A stretch of DNA of 5,880 bases from Gemmatimonadota bacterium (GTDB lineage Bacteria > Gemmatimonadota > Gemmatimonadetes > Longimicrobiales > Gaopeijiaceae): the NCBI GenBank assembly GCA_016209995.1, contig JACQVC010000177.1, forward strand, positions 1 to 5,880, written 5' to 3'. The notes below the pieces were generated by a model. That model made no database searches, had not been told where the DNA came from, and saw only the letters and a list, made by a program, of their open reading frames with translations. Every line of letters starts with the position of its first letter. Positions within the stretch are counted from its first letter, which is position 1. The translations under genes and the position numbers were made by a program. Positions 5,583 to 5,880 of this stretch are shown here, piece by piece.

Positions 5583-5675
5583 GGATGGACCGGCGAATCC
5601 GGCAAATCGCGACTCTGGACCCCCCAAACGCTCGCGGATGGGTAGCTGAAAAAGCTGGTCCGGGGATTGCTATTC

Positions 5676-5715
5676 AGGTGCTGAGGGTGCTGTTTAGGTG
5701 CTAAAAGTGCTAAAA
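5676..5715. repeat. GTGCT short repeat directly before the ribosome-binding site of the divergent cytochrome gene
   Basis: GTGCT occurs four times, at 5678, 5687, 5698 and 5707 (steps 9, 11, 9). This makes two 20-bp units, 5676-5695 and 5696-5715, identical at 13 of 20 positions. The second unit (aggtgctaaaagtgctaaaa) runs straight into the GGAGG. It has lower GC than the surroundings and is probably an expanded leader or regulatory spacer. Confidence 0.55.
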
Positions 5716-5720
5716 GGAGG
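5713..5720 (+). promoter_or_regulatory. Strong ribosome-binding site of the divergent cytochrome gene
   Basis: AAAGGAGG ends 4 nt before the ATG at 5725. It fixes this start and indicates efficient translation. It is continuous with the GTGCT repeat. Confidence 0.8.
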
Positions 5721-5724
5721 TTCC

Positions 5725-5880
5725 ATGAAAGGGACAATGTGTCTCATGTTGTGCGGCGGCCTGCTCGGCGTACCGATCAGCGGACTCCGTGCCCAGGCAC
5801 CAGCGGCGAGGCCACCGGCGGTTCGGCACGATCTGACCGGGCGCGATCAATGTCTCATGTGTCACGCCCCAGGGATCATG
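5725..5880 (+). CDS. Exported c-type (probably multihaem) cytochrome, N-terminal part (runs off right edge)
   Basis: Fifty-two residues are visible. A signal peptide (K2, then hydrophobic about 5-20) probably ends after L-R-A at 21-23. A Pro/Ala-rich linker and one haem-binding motif C43-L-M-C46-H47 follow. The segment around the motif (H-D-L-T-G-R-D-Q-C-L-M-C-H-A-P-G) matches the first haem site of the 11-haem protein encoded at 2093-3634 (H-T-V-E-G-R-D-A-C-L-A-C-H-G-P-G) at 10 of 16 positions. It is therefore probably a paralogue with further haems beyond the window. It is transcribed away from the Rieske operon and may share its control region. Two cysteines in the signal peptide (C6, C10) do not form a convincing lipobox. 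The export and haem calls are safe; the total haem number is unknown. Confidence 0.88.
   Translation, partial: MKGTMCLMLCGGLLGVPISGLRAQAPAARPPAVRHDLTGRDQCLMCHAPGIM

Larger units (their letters stand above)
5418..5724. other. Divergent intergenic region between the Rieske operon and a rightward cytochrome gene
   Basis: About 300 nt lie between two divergent starts, and promoters for both directions should be here. I find no convincing -35/-10 pair for either strand. The best rightward hint is ttgcta at 5667-5672, but it lacks a good -10 at the right distance. The half nearest the Rieske gene holds the zinc-ribbon-like open segment. The stretch 5628-5675 shows nothing recognisable, and 5676-5715 is a short repeat. 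Confidence 0.5.

Noticed and set aside
4668..5645. Open frame of 325 codons on the plus strand opposite the cytochrome b and Rieske genes
   Set aside because: It spans two convincing minus-strand genes and their junction, with low-complexity Arg/Ser composition and no conserved motif.
5667..5696. ttgcta plus tgttta as a rightward promoter
   Set aside because: The -10 element matches poorly and overlaps the GTGCT repeat; not strong enough to list.

Overview
The window is GC-rich bacterial DNA. It holds one long leftward (minus-strand) operon for respiratory electron transfer, plus the start of a divergent rightward gene. All recognisable products are redox or membrane proteins of the periplasmic face: multihaem c-type cytochromes, a split cytochrome b, a Rieske protein, a four-cluster iron-sulfur protein and an NrfD-type membrane protein. 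The very high GC, the density of CxxCH motifs and the combination of a b6-type cytochrome b with multihaem cytochromes point to a free-living soil or sediment bacterium. Gemmatimonadota, Acidobacteriota, Rokubacteria or a deltaproteobacterial lineage would all fit. I cannot fix the phylum from this sequence.

Layout, read in the direction of transcription from right to left. Positions 5417-4911 encode a Rieske 2Fe-2S protein. Positions 4909-4187 encode a cytochrome b6-type N-terminal cytochrome b. Positions 4070-3642 encode the subunit IV-like C-terminal part of cytochrome b. Positions 3634-2093 encode a secreted, C-terminally anchored 11-haem cytochrome. Positions 1973-1245 encode an N-terminally anchored 8-haem cytochrome. 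Positions 1245-358 encode a Tat-exported ferredoxin-like protein with ligands for four [4Fe-4S] clusters. Positions 185-1 hold the first 61 residues of an NrfD/PsrC-type membrane protein that runs off the left edge. Genes are tightly packed (1-nt overlap, 1-nt gap and 7-nt gap), with three larger gaps of about 115-175 nt. On the right, 5725 onward encodes the signal peptide and first haem motif of another multihaem cytochrome on the plus strand, across an intergenic region of about 300 nt.

How the genes may work together (inference): the Rieske/cytochrome b core should oxidise (mena)quinol. No cytochrome c1 or f is present in the visible operon, so the 11-haem and 8-haem proteins probably replace it as electron exits. 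The Fe-S plus NrfD pair is a second, independent type of quinone-reactive module. The operon therefore looks like a hybrid of a bc/b6f complex with an Nrf/Psr/Act-like module, wired by 19 c-type haems. No molybdopterin or terminal reductase subunit is visible, but the operon is cut at the left edge.

The most notable details are: (i) a 167-bp concentric palindrome placed exactly between the Fe-S stop codon and the NrfD start, whose arm contains the NrfD ribosome-binding site; (ii) an exact 95-residue gapless duplication that makes the octahaem protein out of two tetrahaem units; (iii) the Cys that carries haem ci in cytochrome b6; (iv) a Rieske centre lacking the Ser and Tyr hydrogen-bond donors of high-potential Rieske proteins; and (v) short repeats abutting two ribosome-binding sites.
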